From the NCBI GenBank assembly GCA_002378605.1, contig DFSK01000009.1, positions 6,184 through 14,600 on the forward strand: a stretch of 8,417 nucleotides of DNA. Direction: 5' to 3'. How positions within the stretch are numbered: the first letter of the stretch is position 1; each line of letters opens with the position of its first letter. Below the pieces are notes generated by a model, which saw only the letters and a list, made by a program, of their open reading frames with translations, made no database searches and was not told the DNA's origin. This document shows, one piece after another, positions 7,181 to 8,417 of this stretch. Made by a program: the position numbers and the translations under genes. The stretch is from Alphaproteobacteria bacterium UBA3439 (GTDB lineage: Bacteria; Pseudomonadota; Alphaproteobacteria; Puniceispirillales; Puniceispirillaceae).

Positions 7181-7213
7181 ATCTGGTACCAGAAATAGCG
7201 TGATCTGGCCCCA
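7181..7213 (+). promoter_or_regulatory. Paired direct-repeat operator upstream of pta (candidate TauR site)
   Basis: ATCTGGTACCA (7181-7191) and ATCTGGCCCCA (7203-7213) lie exactly 22 bases apart, the same core and spacing as the pair at 5512-5544 and in the same orientation relative to the downstream metabolic gene. The first copy forms a 12-base perfect palindrome TCTGGTACCAGA (7182-7193). About 170 bases remain to the pta start; TATAGA (7247-7252) and TAAAAT (7310-7315) are possible -10 boxes, neither with a convincing -35, which would fit an activated promoter. Confidence 0.6.
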
Positions 7214-7381
7214 ATCGGCACTTTAAGATCGGCGGTGAATATGGCATATAGAAATAGCTGGCAAGCTTTGAGCTGTTCGTCCAGCATCACTTATCGAATC
7301 TTGATCTTGTAAAATCCAAAAAGACGACGTCGCCGGATAAAAATTTTTGCCTGTTTTGCAGGCGGTCACAATGGGAATAGA

Positions 7382-8344
7382 ATGTCGAACCGCGCCGAAA
7401 CTTCCAGCCCAATAGCAAGCCGTTTTCTGGCCACAGGTGATATGGCCTGTCCGCCGGAACTGCTGGAACTGGCCGCGTCATCAGCGCCAAAGCCATTTGG
7501 ATTTGTGCGGGCCATTGGCGAAGCAACATTGGAAACGGCACGCGCTGCCGCGGCGGCAAAATTGGCAGTGCCAATCCTCATTGGTGAAGCTGATATCATT
7601 GCAAAAGATGCGGCTGCCATTGGCTGGGATCTTGATGGCATTGAAATCATACCGGCCACAGGCGAAGACGGGGCGATTGCCGCGGCGATTGCGCTTTTTG
7701 GCGAAGGGCGGGTTGCCGGTCTTGCCAAGGGCCAGCTTCATACAGATGTGTTTATGGGCGGAATCGTGAAACGCGCTGCCGGCATCCGCACGGGCAAACG
7801 GCTGGTGCATTTATTCGCCATGCTGCCGCCAGCAGGTGGCCGCCCTTTGATGATTAGTGACGCTGCGGTCAATGTTGCCCCTGATATCGAAACACGCGTC
7901 GAAGCGGCATTACATATGGCCGAAATGAGCCGCCGTCTTGGCCAGTCGCGGCCTCGTATCGCCGTTTTATCGGCCACTGAATCGATTTTGCCAGCAATGC
8001 CATCAAGCGGCGAAGCGGCCGAAATTGCGTTGCGGGCAGGCGCCATTGATATAAAGGCTGATTTTGCTGGCCCGCTATCATTTGATTTGGCGGTATCGCC
8101 AAAAGCGGTTGCCATCAAGGGCGTTGACGGGCCAGTTGCCGGTATGGCAGATGGTCTTGTCGTGCCGGATATTGTATCTGGCAATATCCTGTTTAAATCA
8201 CTTGTCTGGTTTGGTGGCGGTCTTGCCGCTGGGCTGGTTCTTGGCGGGGCAATCCCGATTATTTTGACAAGCCGGTCTGATCCGCCCGCCGCCCGGTTAG
8301 CATCTTTGGCATTGGCGGCAATTGCTGGTCGCGACGACGGCTGA
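7382..8344 (+). CDS. pta: Phosphate acetyl/butyryltransferase (PTA_PTB family)
   Basis: A 320-residue acyltransferase that moves acetyl (or another short acyl) groups between phosphate and CoA. The whole chain is one PTA_PTB domain: GLAKGQLHTD (113-122), MISDAAVNVAPD (157-168), AVLSATESILPAMPS (194-208), ADFAGPLSFDLAVSP (226-240) and the C-terminal signature VPDIVSGNILFKSLVW (261-276) followed by a glycine-rich stretch and PIILTSRSD (292-300). It resembles the C-terminal half of MaoC-PTA fusion proteins and phosphate butyryltransferases more than enterobacterial Pta, and carries no MaoC or DRTGG domain. The start ATG has only a weak GGGA (7373-7376) upstream; the in-frame ATG at 7442 (residue 21) is the alternative. 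In taurine pathways Pta recovers acetyl-CoA from the acetyl phosphate made by Xsc, which fits the candidate TauR operator upstream. Butyryl activity cannot be excluded from sequence. Confidence 0.87.
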   Translation: MSNRAETSSPIASRFLATGDMACPPELLELAASSAPKPFGFVRAIGEATLETARAAAAAKLAVPILIGEADIIAKDAAAIGWDLDGIEIIPATGEDGAIAAAIALFGEGRVAGLAKGQLHTDVFMGGIVKRAAGIRTGKRLVHLFAMLPPAGGRPLMISDAAVNVAPDIETRVEAALHMAEMSRRLGQSRPRIAVLSATESILPAMPSSGEAAEIALRAGAIDIKADFAGPLSFDLAVSPKAVAIKGVDGPVAGMADGLVVPDIVSGNILFKSLVWFGGGLAAGLVLGGAIPIILTSRSDPPAARLASLALAAIAGRDDG

Positions 8345-8361
8345 TTTTTTGGAGCGAAAAT

Positions 8362-8417
8362 ATGAGTGTTGAACCAAGTGTCGAGCGTTCGCCTAAAGTC
8401 GCGGATGAGGTCAAGAA
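8362..8417 (+). CDS. Start of a truncated gene downstream of pta, product unknown
   Basis: ATG at 8362 opens a frame of 18 codons (MSVEPSVERSPKVADEVK) up to the window edge, without a stop. GGAG (8351-8354) lies seven bases upstream and the gap from the pta stop is 17 bases, so the two are likely co-transcribed. The visible polar leader is not enough to assign a family. Context makes sulfoacetaldehyde acetyltransferase (Xsc) a reasonable guess, since pta and xsc are often adjacent; acetate kinase is another possibility. Confidence 0.6.
   Translation, partial: MSVEPSVERSPKVADEVK

Noticed and set aside
7339..7363. AAAAATTTTT followed by a 5-pair stem GCCTG/CAGGC before pta, considered as a terminator
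   Set aside because: On the plus strand the T run precedes the stem; on the minus strand the stem is only five pairs and there is no gene to terminate.
7366..8184. Long minus-strand open frames opposite pta (120 and 148 codons)
   Set aside because: They lie antisense to a well-supported conserved gene, lack ribosome sites and have low-complexity Ala/Ser/Pro translations typical of shadow frames.

Overview
The window looks like part of a chromosome of a free-living alphaproteobacterium. Base composition is near half G+C, codon use is uniform, and the genes are tightly packed. The content (a TauR-type MocR regulator, a Tpa-like aminotransferase, a TauBC-like transporter and a Pta) matches taurine/aminosulfonate catabolism clusters known from marine Rhodobacterales. 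Base composition and protein style also remind me of the SAR116 lineage. The lineage is a guess from style, not a search result.

Layout. (1) Positions 1-32 hold a strong hairpin that probably closes or attenuates an upstream gene; a substrate-binding protein gene (tauA-like) would be the usual candidate. (2) 56-2774, plus strand: an ABC ATPase and an unusually large ABC permease of the NitT/TauT family, overlapping by 8 bases. (3) 2830-5282, minus strand: a two-gene operon read toward the transporter, with a class III omega-aminotransferase followed by an FAD-dependent monooxygenase, coupled by a TAATG stop/start overlap. (4) 5283-5630: a 348-base divergent control region. (5) 5631-7142, plus strand: a MocR/GntR regulator (TauR-like). 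(6) 7143-7381: a second control region. (7) 7382-8344, plus strand: a phosphate acetyl/butyryltransferase, followed 17 bases later by the first 18 codons of another gene that leaves the window.

How it may work together (inference): the transporter imports taurine or a related omega-amino acid, and the aminotransferase passes its amino group to pyruvate, giving sulfoacetaldehyde. An enzyme not visible here (Xsc, perhaps the truncated last gene) would give acetyl phosphate plus sulfite, and Pta would convert acetyl phosphate to acetyl-CoA. The FAD monooxygenase is not a standard member of this pathway and its role is unknown.

Most notable observations: (a) the same 11-base element, consensus AWCTGGYNCCA, occurs as a pair exactly 22 bases apart both in front of the aminotransferase/regulator and in front of pta, each pair pointing toward the metabolic gene, which suggests a local TauR operator; (b) the permease carries roughly 260 extra residues in a predicted extracytoplasmic, largely helical insert containing just two cysteines near its two ends; (c) an orphan flavoprotein monooxygenase is translationally coupled to the aminotransferase.
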